From an uncultured Luminiphilus sp. (GTDB lineage: Bacteria > Pseudomonadota > Gammaproteobacteria > Pseudomonadales > Halieaceae), in NCBI GenBank assembly GCA_943789425.1, contig CALSUB010000005.1:1-64000 (forward strand): a stretch of DNA of 64,000 nt. Direction: 5' to 3'. Positions 1-9,790 of this stretch are shown here, piece by piece. The position numbers and the translations under genes are program-made. The notes under the pieces are model-generated. The model saw only the letters and a list, made by a program, of their open reading frames with translations. It had not been told where the DNA came from and searched no databases. The number at the start of each line of letters is the position of its first letter. Position 1 is the stretch's first letter.

Positions 1-2952
1 AATCCAATGCTATTGCGGGCCTCTGCGCCGGCGCCCGTGACCAGCACGAGAGGAAAGTGACCGAATACGGTGGCCCCTGTTGTCATTAAAACTGGCCGTA
101 GGCGACTCATTGAGGCGCCTTTGATGGCCGCCACTTTACTCAGCCCGTCGATTTGCGCTTGGTTAGCAAAGTCTACGATCAGAATGGCATTTTTAGAGAT
201 CAGTCCCACTAGGGTGATGAGCCCTACTTGAGAATAAATATTGATGGTGGTGAAGCCGGTAAAGGTAATCACCATCGCCGCAAACAGCGCTAAGGGTGCT
301 GAGCCTAATAAAATAATGAGCGGATCTCTAAAGCTGTCAAACTGCAGCGCCAGTACCAGAAAGACCATGACGAGAGAGGCGCCTAGCACGCCGACCATGG
401 TATTGCCTTCGCGACGAATCTCACGCGATTCCCCCGTGTAATCCAACACATACCCGGGTGGCAGCGTGTCTTGGGCTATCCGCTCAATTTCACTCAGTGC
501 TTGCTCTTTGGTGTACCCCGGAATCACGCCCCCGAACAGTTTAAAACTGCCTTTTTGCTGAAACCGGGTGAGCGCTCTGGCGGTGGTATTGCGCTTCCAG
601 CGTGGCGAAGGCGCCGAAGGGCACCTGGTCGCCAGAGGGGAGCGTGATGGGTGTATCCAATAGGGTTTCAGGCGATCTTTTCAGATTGCGTTTCAGCATG
701 GGGATCACGCGGTAGGCGCGACCCCGCTCGTCGTATCGCGTGACATAGCCCTCTGAAACGAACAGGCTCATCTGCGAGGTGACATCATTCAGACTCATGC
801 CCAAGTCTGCGAGCCGATCTTTATCGAGCCGATATTCCACCGAGAGGAGATCGAGCCGCAAGCTGGTATCAACATACAAAAATAGGCCCGAGGCTTGCGC
901 TTTTTTTACCATCTCTAACGCATAGGGACGCATCTCGAGTGTGGAATCTGAAGAGGTAATGACAACCTCTACATCAAACTGCCCTGCGGTGGGCAGCGCC
1001 GGCGTCATTGCGGGAAACGCGCGCACTGAAGGGACGGTTGCTAGCTTTGCCCCAATGGTGGGCAATAGCGTATGGGTGGTGAGCGCTCGCTCGCCCGGGG
1101 GGACGAATTCATGTCCGCCAAAACCGCCTGAGGGGCCAAATGTTTGCCAAATATAGGTTGTTTCGGGCCTTTCGAGTAGGACGTCTACAGCCTCACTGAA
1201 GCCTTGTAACGTTTCTTCAATCGATGATTCTGGTGCCGCATCGACCACAAGATTGATCGCGCTTTGGTCTTCTACCGGCGCCAGCTCTTTGAGCGAAAAC
1301 AGGTAGAGCGGCACAATCAGTAAAGTAAAAAAAATGCCCGCTGTGATCAGCTGTGCGCGCCAGCGCAGTGAAAAGTCGATCAATTTGCCGTAGCGGGTGG
1401 AGATGGCCTCAAACCACCGGTTCACCCAGCGCGTGATGCGCGTCTCATGGCCGCGGTCGGGACAGACCCAGGCACTCATAATGGGTGACAGCGTGAGGGC
1501 GACAAAACCTGAAATCAATACCGCTACTGCGAGTGTGAACGCAAACTCTCTGAATAGGACGCCCGATAGCCCCGACACGAAGCCAATCGGTGCGTAAACA
1601 ACCCCCAGCGTAATGGTCATGGCGATGATGGGGGAGAGTAATCGTCGAGAGGAGGCCAATGCCGCATCGCGCCTGCTCATGCCTTCACGCAGTTTGCGCG
1701 CCACATTCTCGACAACCACAATGGCATCGTCGACCACTAAACCAACTGACAGCACGACCGCTAAGATGGTCAGCAGATTGAGTGAAAACCCCATTGCCGA
1801 CATGGCGGCCGCAGTGCCCAAGATAGAAATGGGTATCGTTAACAGCGGCACAAACGCACTTCTGATTGATCCCATCAGCGCCACCACAACCAGCCCCACC
1901 AGCAAAACAGTTTCGCCGAGTGTGAGAAAAATCTCAGCAACGGCGTCTCGCATGTAGCGAGAATTATCAAATGGAATGGTGAGCTGTAGGTCGGGGGGGA
2001 GTGTCCGATTGAGATCGTCAACTGCCTCGTAAAGTAAGTCTCCCACGGCGATTTCGCTGGTGCCGGGCTCTGGGTAGACGGGTATGAACACCACTCGGTC
2101 CTGATTAGAGCGTGCCATCCGTGAGACTTCCATCGTACCCACTTCAACGGTGGCGATGTCGCCAAGACGGACCTCCATGCCGCGTTCTTGCCGGATCAGC
2201 ATATTGGCGAAATCTTCTGGAGATTTGGCCTCGCTGTCCGTTTGAAGGTTAATGCGTTGAGAGCCGCTCTCGGCCTGCCCAAAGGTGCCAATAACATTGT
2301 TGCGGCGCAGCGTGAGCTGAATGTCGTTGGTGTCGACGCCTAAGGCGGCCATGCGCCAAGGATCTAACCAGATGCGCATCGCCTGAGGCAAACCATAATT
2401 AACGGCTCGCTGGACATTAGGCAGTGCAGACAAGCGAGGTAAAATTGCGCGTTGAATGATATCGCTCACTTCGGCATAGGTTCGGGTCGGAGGGATTTGG
2501 ACGCCTAAATAAAAGCTCGCGTAAGGCGTATCAGCGCGGCTGATTTCGATTGACGGGTCTTCCGTGCCTTCTGGCAGCTCGAAGCGGATCTGGCTCAACC
2601 GTGTCGACAGTTCGGCTAACACCTTGGTGGTGTCTTGATTCAGTCGTAACCACAGTGTGACGGTGCTGACTCCGGCGGTCGTGACCGATTCGACATAGTC
2701 GAGTCCCGGCACACTGCTGGCCACGCGCTCGATCGGTTCGGTCACGAAGCCCTGCACGGTCTCGGCGCTGGCGCCTGGGTAGGCCGTCGAGATTGCGATG
2801 GAGGAGCTCTCGATCACCGGAAAGGAGATGACTGGCAAAGTGATTGCGGAACGAATGCCCACTAACAGCAGCGCGATACAAAATACGGCAGCCACTACGG
2901 GCCGCTCGATAAAAATATCAGTCCAGCGCGGTCGGTTTTGAGGCGAGGTCAC
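1..2952 (-). CDS. RND-family efflux permease (inner membrane), 3' end beyond window
   Basis: Proton-driven inner-membrane pump of a tripartite RND exporter, AcrB/MexB-type. The N-terminus has the typical first helix followed by the IERPVVAAV stretch. The middle holds the TM4 motif GLVVDDAIVVVENV with the paired Asp used for proton relay. GTG start at 2952 overlaps the stop of the upstream fusion-protein gene by 4 nt (GTGA), so the pair is translationally coupled. The frame from 2952 stops at 541, but bases 1-590 encode the rest in another frame (FGGVIPGYTKEQALSEIER onward, then the TM8-TM11 region). One extra base near 585-595 explains the break. The C-terminus runs off the window edge. Substrate cannot be read from sequence, and no outer-membrane channel gene is visible. 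Confidence 0.9.
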
Positions 2953-4040
2953 TCGCTCGATGCCCCTGTCTGAATGCGCAGCAGTACTTGATCCGTCAGC
3001 TTGAAGGCACCCTTATCCGCAATATTGTCATCTTGATCGAGTGCCCCGCGGATAAAAAAGCGGCTGTCGCGCTCACCCCGAACCTCGACTCTGCGCAGTG
3101 ATGCTCTGTGAGGGAGGTACGCCCCGGCTTCCGAGGGTTCCACCACAAATGCGTGAGCGCCCTCTGGGTCCCAGCGGATGCTCCGTGCGGGCACTGATAA
3201 CAGTGCCTCGCTGGGGCCAGTGCTGACGGCTACTTGGACCAGTGCGCCATGCCGTAATCCCGGAGCTGATAGCGCTGCCCGCACGTCATACGTGCGGGTG
3301 CCCTCGGCGAAGGCATCGGATACCGCAATAATGGTTGCAGGGCCAACTGCATCTCCCGAGATAGTGCGAATCGTGACGGTGTCGCCTACGGTGAGCTCAG
3401 CGAGCCCCTGCGGCACTTTAAAGTCGACCCAGCGTTCTCTGTCTAATCCCGTGAGGGTGGTCAGGACCTCACTAAGACGCATTAAATCGCCGACCCGCTG
3501 AGGGTAAATGCCTAAGGTGCCGGTAAAGGGGGCTCGCACTGTCGTGCGGCTCAGGCGTGCCTCTACTACGGCAATTTGTGCTGTGAGGGACAATGTTTGT
3601 CGCGGTCAGCGTGTCCAGTTGGTCTCGGGACACTAAGGCATCTGCCTCCAGTGTTTGATTGCGTTCGAGTTGGGTATTCACTAAGTTCAGGTCGGCTTGC
3701 AGTGCGCGTGCGCTGCGCCTCCAGATCATCGTTAAAGAGCACCAGAATGGCCGCGCCCTTGTGGCACCGTATCGCCACTGGCAAACGGCAGTTCGACGAC
3801 TCGGCCGGGTATTTCGGTCGCTATAACCAAGTGCTCGGGCGATCGCACGGTTCCGCTGAGTAAGCGCGTGGGTGCCCAACTGTCAGACCGCACTTGTGCA
3901 ATCGTAATGGTCTCTACCGGTGGGGGAAAACTTTCCATGAACGCCATGGCCTGAGCAATCTGCGAGGTCTTTACGCCGGCCAGCACCGCCGTCACCGTTA
4001 AACACGACAGCGCCGTTATCAGCCAGGCTCGCCATTTCAT
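2949..4040 (-). CDS. RND efflux membrane fusion protein (HlyD/AcrA type), frame broken three times
   Basis: Periplasmic adaptor for the adjacent RND permease. ATG at 4040 opens a one-helix N-terminal anchor (residues about 5-24), then a barrel-sandwich half ending in EIPGRVVELPFASGDTVPQG. The reading frame then jumps near 3750-3758, 3705-3722 and 3594-3602. The pieces in order are AAILVLFNDDLEAQ, then ARALQADLNLVNTQLERNQ (the alpha-hairpin), then LSLTAQIAVVEARLSRTTV (second lipoyl half), continuing intact to the stop at 2949. Each jump needs removal of one base, so the first and last pieces share a frame. As read, translation stops early. Either a real pseudogene or sequence error; the conserved flanks and uniform direction favour error. 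Confidence 0.82.
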
Positions 4041-4094
4041 CGATCAGCACCTCTGCCGATTGGCCTGTACCGTGTTGCCGATGAGATGTTTTGG

Positions 4095-4367
4095 CTATTC
4101 ACTGGGTGGCACGTAGCCTTCGACTTGATCGAAAGCCTCACCCGAGAGGAATTTATCCATCTCACCCATCAGGTATTGACGCGCATCAGCATCAATTAAG
4201 CTGAGGTGCTTTTCATTGATCAGCATGGTTTGGTGGCTTTGCCATTCAAGCCACGCCTTCTTTGACACATGATCAAAGATATCCTGACCTTTAGCGCCGG
4301 GTAGTGGGGGACGGTCAAGGCCCTCTAGCGCTTCTTTGTATCGTCTACAGGTGACCATTCTTGTCAT
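4095..4367 (-). CDS. yggX: YggX family Fe(II)-trafficking / oxidative damage protection protein
   Basis: Small cytosolic protein of 90 residues, the normal length for YggX. It begins [18 protein letters not shown] with the conserved early Cys (residue 7) and contains the family segment [20 protein letters not shown]. In enterobacteria the protein protects iron-sulfur enzymes and contributes to iron handling. It lies 15 nt downstream of mutY on the same strand, the same mutY-yggX pairing as in E. coli; MutY itself carries a 4Fe-4S cluster. Almost certainly cotranscribed with mutY. Confidence 0.95.
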   Translation of the reverse strand: MTRMVTCRRYKEALEGLDRPPLPGAKGQDIFDHVSKKAWLEWQSHQTMLINEKHLSLIDADARQYLMGEMDKFLSGEAFDQVEGYVPPSE

Positions 4368-4382
4368 GAAGCAGTCCTCGCG

Positions 4383-5453
4383 CTAGGCGTCATTACCGAG
4401 TGTATTGAGCAGCCGTACAATGGGAGCGGGCAAACCCACCGAAGGTACCGGTTGCAAACTGAACCACCGCAACCCCTCGTCGTCAACTTTTACGGTCGGC
4501 AAAGCGGGTCGGTTTTCACTGCATTGTGCATAAACGGGCGTCGCTTCGAGCTTAAAATGTGTGAAAACATGGTGGAAAGGGGCCCCGAGATAACAGGTTC
4601 TCGCACTGACACCGACAGTCTCTTGGAGCCACTCTTTGGCTGAGTCTTCGTCCGAAAATTCCGGTGGGGCCCACAACCCGCCCCAGATTCCTTTTGCCGC
4701 ACGCTTCTGCAATAGCACCTCGCCCGATGATGTGATGGCAATGGCAAACCAGCATTGCCGCGAGGGCTTAGGCTTTTGCGGCTTGCGACCGGGAAAGGCT
4801 GCTTGGCTTTGCGTTGCGAACGCGAGGCACTTTTTTTGTAACGGGCAGGTGGTGCAGCTGGGTTGGGTTCGCTTACAGCAGGTGGCGCCGAGGTCCATGA
4901 TGGCTTGCGTATAATCCGCGACGCGCTCATGAGGCGTATTGCGCTCGGCTAAGGTCCATAATTGATCGCTCACTGCGCGCTGTCCTGGCCAGCCCTCGAC
5001 GGCGTAGTGCCGCGCCAGCACGCGCTTCACATTGCCGTCGAGAATCGGTGCTCGCCCGCCCATCGCAAGACACAGTATTGCCCCTGCGGTGGAGCGGCCA
5101 ATGCCCGGGAGTGATATCAAATCATCCAAGTTGTCAGGGAAGCGCCCCTCGTAGTCAGTGCAAATCAGTTTGGCGCTGCGGTGCAGATTACGCGCGCGGG
5201 CGTAGTAACCGAGACCGGTCCATAAATGTAAAACGGTATCCTCAGGCGCTTCAGCTAGATCGCGCACGGTGGGCATAGCGGCCATAAACCGCTCATAAAA
5301 GGGAATGGCTGTACTAACCTGCGTCTGTTGCAGCATGATTTCGGACACCCAAACCCGATAAGGCGTGCGATTGTGTTGCCAGGGCAGATGCGACCTTCCG
5401 TGCTGGTCGAACCAGTGGAGTAATGCGTTAGCAAAAGCAGGGGTGGCAGTCAT
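4383..5453 (-). CDS. mutY: A/G-specific adenine DNA glycosylase MutY
   Basis: Base-excision repair enzyme removing A mispaired with 8-oxoG. 356 residues, normal for the family. Visible: catalytic Glu38 in VSEIMLQQTQV, helix-hairpin-helix LPGIGRSTAGAI (about 115-126), catalytic Asp139 in ILDGNVKRV, and the 4Fe-4S ligands C193-X6-C200-X2-C203-X5-C209. A C-terminal NUDIX-like 8-oxoG recognition domain follows (about 230-350, with LLQKRAAKGIWGGLW). ATG start at 5453; 106 nt separates it from divergent hisB. Complete, no anomaly. Confidence 0.97.
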   Translation of the reverse strand: MTATPAFANALLHWFDQHGRSHLPWQHNRTPYRVWVSEIMLQQTQVSTAIPFYERFMAAMPTVRDLAEAPEDTVLHLWTGLGYYARARNLHRSAKLICTDYEGRFPDNLDDLISLPGIGRSTAGAILCLAMGGRAPILDGNVKRVLARHYAVEGWPGQRAVSDQLWTLAERNTPHERVADYTQAIMDLGATCCKRTQPSCTTCPLQKKCLAFATQSQAAFPGRKPQKPKPSRQCWFAIAITSSGEVLLQKRAAKGIWGGLWAPPEFSDEDSAKEWLQETVGVSARTCYLGAPFHHVFTHFKLEATPVYAQCSENRPALPTVKVDDEGLRWFSLQPVPSVGLPAPIVRLLNTLGNDA

Positions 5454-5559
5454 AGAGTGGTAAAGCTTCGCAATGAAGTACGGAGACTCTTTCTATACAA
5501 TGAGGGCCCTAGTGTAGCGGCCACTGCCCTGTTTGGTCGCGCACACCGGAGAAAATAGC

Positions 5560-6168
5560 ATGAGCCAGCACGATACCGGCGAGCGCCGGGCAACAATTAG
5601 CCGAGCTACCCTAGAGACGCAAATCGAGGTGGCGTTGTGTCTGGATGGCAGCGGTCAATGTGAACTCGACACAGGGCTGCCCTTTCTTGAGCATATGCTC
5701 GACCAAATTGCGCGACATGGTCAAATTGATCTCAACATCGTTGCCAAGGGCGATCTCCATATTGACGCCCACCACACGGTTGAAGACATTGGGATTACGC
5801 TCGGTCAAGCATTTAACGAGGCGATTGGCGATAAGACCGGCATCATCCGATACGGCCATGCCTATGTGCCATTGGATGAGGCGTTATCGCGCGTTGTGCT
5901 CGACTGCAGTGGGCGGCCAGGACTGGAATTTCACGTGCCCTTCACCCGCGCCAAAGTGGGCGACTTTGACGTTGATTTGGTGATCGAGTTTTTTCAGGGA
6001 TTTGTGAATCATGCCAATGTCACCCTTCATATCGACAATCTGCGTGGACACAATGCGCACCATCAAGCAGAGACCGTTTTTAAGGCATTCGGCCGCGCTT
6101 TGCGCATGGCGATTACCCGAGATGCGGCGCTTAAGGGTGCGAGCCCTTCTACTAAAGGGGTTTTATAG
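5560..6168 (+). CDS. hisB: Imidazoleglycerol-phosphate dehydratase HisB (monofunctional)
   Basis: Sixth step of histidine synthesis: IGP to imidazole-acetol phosphate. Contains the metal-binding motifs [26 protein letters not shown] and GHNAHHQAE. Only the dehydratase domain is present (202 residues), without the N-terminal histidinol-phosphatase found in enteric HisB. I take ATG 5560 as the start because GGAGA lies about 8 nt upstream; an in-frame TTG at 5533 has no ribosome site. First gene of hisBHAF, 3 nt before hisH. Confidence 0.97.
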   Translation: MSQHDTGERRATISRATLETQIEVALCLDGSGQCELDTGLPFLEHMLDQIARHGQIDLNIVAKGDLHIDAHHTVEDIGITLGQAFNEAIGDKTGIIRYGHAYVPLDEALSRVVLDCSGRPGLEFHVPFTRAKVGDFDVDLVIEFFQGFVNHANVTLHIDNLRGHNAHHQAETVFKAFGRALRMAITRDAALKGASPSTKGVL

Positions 6169-6171
6169 CTT

Positions 6172-6822
6172 GTGACCCAGCAGGTAGCCGTTATCGATTA
6201 CGGTATGGGCAATCTGCACTCGGTTGCCAGTGCTTTGGAGCACGCGGGCGCTCTCGAAGTGACCGTCACGCACGATCATGCAGCGATTTCGAAAGCCGAC
6301 CGCGTGGTCTTTCCCGGTGTGGGGGGGATCCGTGATTGCATGGACGCGATTCGTGGGCTTGGATGCGACCAACTGTTGGAGCAGGCGATCACAGTAGAAC
6401 GAAAGCCCGTGCTCGCTATCTGTGTGGGTATGCAGTCATTAATGACGACTTCGGACGAAAACGGCGGGGTAGCGTGCTTGAACCAGGTTCCTGGGGAAGT
6501 AACGTTTTTTGGAAGCCCTCATCGAGCGTCGGATGGAACTCGATTGAAGGTGCCCCACATGGGTTGGAATCAAGTAGTGCAGAAGCGGCCCCATCCTTTG
6601 TGGGCCGGTATTGAGTCGGGCACCCATTTTTATTTTGTCCACAGTTACCACGTGGTACCGAACGACCCTGATCTGGTGGTGGGCACCTTCGATTACGGAC
6701 TCTCTGGTTGCGCTGCGCTGGCGCGAGACAACGTGTTTGCCACGCAGTTTCATCCGGAGAAAAGTCATCAAGCAGGACTCACTTTACTGAAGAATTTTTT
6801 GAGTTGGGACGGAACATGCTAG
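6172..6822 (+). CDS. hisH: Imidazole glycerol phosphate synthase, glutaminase subunit HisH
   Basis: Class I glutamine amidotransferase subunit that supplies ammonia to HisF. Has the N-terminal [12 protein letters not shown], nucleophile Cys84 in [10 protein letters not shown], and His194/Glu196 in FHPEKSH completing the triad. 216 residues, full length. GTG start at 6172, 3 nt after the hisB stop. Its stop overlaps the hisA start (ATGCTAG), indicating translational coupling. Confidence 0.97.
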   Translation: MTQQVAVIDYGMGNLHSVASALEHAGALEVTVTHDHAAISKADRVVFPGVGGIRDCMDAIRGLGCDQLLEQAITVERKPVLAICVGMQSLMTTSDENGGVACLNQVPGEVTFFGSPHRASDGTRLKVPHMGWNQVVQKRPHPLWAGIESGTHFYFVHSYHVVPNDPDLVVGTFDYGLSGCAALARDNVFATQFHPEKSHQAGLTLLKNFLSWDGTC

Positions 6823-7559
6823 TGATACCCGCCATCGACCTGAAGGAAGGTCAATGTGTTCGCTTACGCCAAGGAGATATGTCCGACAGTACGGTTTTTT
6901 CAGATGACCCCGTTGCCATGGCACAGCAGTGGCATGCTCAGGGAGCGCGCCGACTCCACTTGGTGGACCTAGATGGGGCCTTTGCAGGCAAGCCCGTTAA
7001 CGCCTCTGTTATCGAGCGTATCGCCAAGGCGTTGCCTGAACTGCCGATTCAGATCGGAGGCGGTATTCGTGACCTCGAGACGATTTCACAGTATCTGGCT
7101 TCAGGGGTTCAATACGCCATTATTGGCACCATGGCCGCGAAAGACCCCGACTTTGTGAAAGCCGCTTGTAAGGCATTTCCCGGTCATATCGTGGTCGGTA
7201 TCGATGCAAGAGGTGGACGAGTCGCGGTGGAGGGCTGGGCCAGTGACAGTGAGCTCGACGCGACCGATCTGGCGAAACGATTCGCAGACATCGGTGTGCA
7301 TGCTGTGGTGTACACCGACATCGACCGCGATGGCATGATGCAGGGTGTCAATGTGGAGGCTACGGTGGCACTGGCGCAATCCTCGGGCCTGCCCGTGATT
7401 GCCTCGGGGGGCATCAGTCGTATCGAAGACGTTGAGCAGTTGATGCACCATGCCGATTCAGGAATCACTGGCGCGATTACCGGCCGGGCCATTTACGAGG
7501 GAACACTGGATCTCCGTGCTGCCCAAGCAATGGTTGATACATTTTTGGGCGTCGACTTA
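6816..7559 (+). CDS. hisA: ProFAR isomerase HisA (reads in frame into hisF)
   Basis: Converts ProFAR to PRFAR. (beta/alpha)8 barrel with [20 protein letters not shown] at the start, [10 protein letters not shown], and the catalytic [12 protein letters not shown] at 6816 lies inside the end of hisH. No stop occurs before hisF: from 6816 the frame stays open to 8333 as a 505-residue HisA-HisF polypeptide. However, dropping one T from the run at 7542-7546 would end HisA with TAG at 7558-7560, directly overlapping a GTG hisF start (TAGTG). That is the usual compact arrangement, so I annotate two genes and flag the fusion. Confidence 0.93.
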
Positions 7560-8333
7560 GTGGCCCTAGCAAAGCGCATTATTCCGTGCCTTGATGTCGA
7601 TAGGGGGCGTGTCGTTAAGGGCGTCAATTTTGTTGGGATCAGGGACGCCGGTGATCCCGTCGAAATCGCGCGTCGCTATAACGAAGAAGGCGCGGACGAA
7701 ATCACTTTTCTCGATATTACGGCGAGCCATGAAGAACGCGACACCACGGTACAAACGGTAGAGCAAATTGCGCGTGAGGTCTTCATTCCCCTTACCGTGG
7801 GGGGCGGCATTCGCGCGCTACAAGATATTCGTACGATGTTGAACGCCGGCGCCGACAAGGTGAGCATCAATACGGCGGCGATTCATGATCCCGACTTGGT
7901 GAGTGCTGCCGCGGCGCGTTTCGGCTCACAATGCATTGTCGTGGCGATCGATGTAAAACGCGTTTCCGAGCCAAAGTCGTCACCGCGATATGAGTTGTTC
8001 ACACACGGTGGCCGCAAACCGACCGGCATTGAGGCGGTTTCTTGGGCGAAAAAAATGGCCGCATTGGGTGCGGGTGAGTTGCTGCTCACCAGTATGGATC
8101 GAGACGGAACCCGTGACGGGTTTGAGCTGACGATCACGCGCGAGATTACCGACAGCGTCGATATTCCCGTGATTGCATCCGGTGGGGTGGGCACACTTCA
8201 ACACCTAGCCGACGGGGTGACACAGGGCGGTGCCGATGCGGTCTTAGCGGCCAGTATTTTTCATTTTGGCGAATACACGGTCCGAGAAGCCAAACAGTTT
8301 ATGGCTTCAGAGGGCATTCCAATGCGCCTATGA
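7560..8333 (+). CDS. hisF: Imidazole glycerol phosphate synthase, cyclase subunit HisF
   Basis: Cyclase half of IGP synthase, using ammonia from HisH to make IGP and AICAR. Start taken as GTG 7560, giving [19 protein letters not shown], aligned with typical HisF N-termini. Catalytic Asp in CLDVD and in [12 protein letters not shown]; phosphate sites VGGGIR and ASGGVG. 257 residues, the usual length. As the sequence stands it is joined in frame to HisA. Last gene of the cluster; the convergent ctpA ends 49 nt downstream, and the short stretch between holds a weak 5-bp hairpin (CCGCT/AGCGG). Confidence 0.95.
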   Translation: MALAKRIIPCLDVDRGRVVKGVNFVGIRDAGDPVEIARRYNEEGADEITFLDITASHEERDTTVQTVEQIAREVFIPLTVGGGIRALQDIRTMLNAGADKVSINTAAIHDPDLVSAAAARFGSQCIVVAIDVKRVSEPKSSPRYELFTHGGRKPTGIEAVSWAKKMAALGAGELLLTSMDRDGTRDGFELTITREITDSVDIPVIASGGVGTLQHLADGVTQGGADAVLAASIFHFGEYTVREAKQFMASEGIPMRL

Positions 8334-8382
8334 CCGCTTGTTCTAGCGGCCAGGCGAGGCCGTCAAAGGGCGCCGAACGAGG

Positions 8383-9750
8383 CTACTGGGATGCCGGCGC
8401 GGCTGAGGCGGTGGTCTGATCAATGGGAAGCTCGGGCATCGCGTTCGGCCTGAGTAGGTTAATACCGCGTAACAACGTCAAAGCCTCGTAGAGTTGGTTA
8501 TCGGAATTCCGCAATTCGGTCAGCGACTCGCTTTCAGCCTCTGTGTCAACTGGATCGCCGCCGCTGAGGCTGCCTTGCAGATCCGACTCTTTCGTTCTCC
8601 GAGCCGACTCAACGCTCTTCACCTCTGCTCTCTCCACGACGATATCGGGGACGATACCCTCAGCCTGAATGGAACGACCGTTAGGGGTGTAATAGAGCGC
8701 CGTGGTGAGTTTGACAGCACGGGTCTCAGTGACCGGCAAAATGGTTTGCACTGATCCCTTACCAAAACTTCGGGTGCCCATGATGATGGCGCGGCGGCGG
8801 TCTTGTAATGCACCTGCAACAATTTCTGATGCGCTAGCGGAACCGCCATTGATCAATACGACGATGGGGAGATCGTCCAACATATCTCCAGGTGAGGCTT
8901 CGAAGCGCTCGGCCGCTTGTGGGTGACGCCCCTCGGTATAAACCACTAGTCCGCCATCTAACAATGCGCCCGCCATATCAACACTGGCACCAAGCACACC
9001 GCCAGGGTTGTTGCGCAAATCTAAAACCACCCCTTTGAGGTTGCCCTCCGCCAGCGCCTCCTGCAGAACCGCAATGGCTTCATTACCCGTATCTTTTTGG
9101 AACTGGGCGGCGCGCAACCAGAGATAACCTTTCATCAATGCTCGGCTTCTGACACTGGGTACTTTTATGATGTCGCGGATCACTGTGACATCAAAAGGAT
9201 CCTGGGTGCCGCGTCTGCCAATCGTCAACAGCACTTCGGAACCGGTTGGCCCGCGCATCAGGTCTACGGATCGGTCTACTGGAAGATCGCGAATCGATTC
9301 ACCATCGATTTTGAGGATCACGTCTCCCGCTTCCAGCCCTGCTGCCTCGGCGGGAGAGCCGTCAATGGGCGCGATGATCGTGATATACCCTCGGTCTTGT
9401 CCTATTTCGATGCCCAAACCACTGAACTCGCCTTGCGTGTTCTCTTGCAATGAGTCGTAGGCTTTTTCCTCCAGAAATACAGAGTGTGGATCGAGGCCAG
9501 ACAGCATTCCTTGTACAGCCATTTCAAACAGCTTGCTATCCGGCACCGATTCAACATAGCCCTGCCGGATTTGGTTAAAGACATCGGCAAACATTTGTAG
9601 CTCTTCAAGGGGCAGAGATTGGCGTTCCTCAGAGCCCACTTGGTGAGGATTATCGTCGGACACCTCGGCTGTTTCTTGCGCGCTAATGGGCAGGCACGTC
9701 AGTGCAGTGATAACAAGTCCAAGTCCAAACGGGCGGAGGAACGCTTCCAT
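8383..9750 (-). CDS. ctpA: S41-family carboxyl-terminal processing protease (CtpA/Prc-like)
   Basis: Periplasmic serine protease with a Ser/Lys dyad. N-terminal signal peptide ends near PISAQE (about residue 25). A PDZ domain follows (about 95-180: GEFSGLGIEIGQDRGY, then GLEAGDVILKIDG). The S41 core carries the catalytic Ser in GSASASEIVAGAL and Lys in RSFGKGSVQT. 455 residues fits the bacterial CTP-1 subfamily. Sits 40 nt downstream of the EnvC gene. In Pseudomonas CtpA degrades cell-wall hydrolases, so the pairing with EnvC suggests a shared role in peptidoglycan remodelling (inference). Confidence 0.94.
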   Translation of the reverse strand: MEAFLRPFGLGLVITALTCLPISAQETAEVSDDNPHQVGSEERQSLPLEELQMFADVFNQIRQGYVESVPDSKLFEMAVQGMLSGLDPHSVFLEEKAYDSLQENTQGEFSGLGIEIGQDRGYITIIAPIDGSPAEAAGLEAGDVILKIDGESIRDLPVDRSVDLMRGPTGSEVLLTIGRRGTQDPFDVTVIRDIIKVPSVRSRALMKGYLWLRAAQFQKDTGNEAIAVLQEALAEGNLKGVVLDLRNNPGGVLGASVDMAGALLDGGLVVYTEGRHPQAAERFEASPGDMLDDLPIVVLINGGSASASEIVAGALQDRRRAIIMGTRSFGKGSVQTILPVTETRAVKLTTALYYTPNGRSIQAEGIVPDIVVERAEVKSVESARRTKESDLQGSLSGGDPVDTEAESESLTELRNSDNQLYEALTLLRGINLLRPNAMPELPIDQTTASAAPASQ

Positions 9751-9790
9751 GGTGGAATCCTAAAAACAGTCGAAGATGAATATTAACTGA

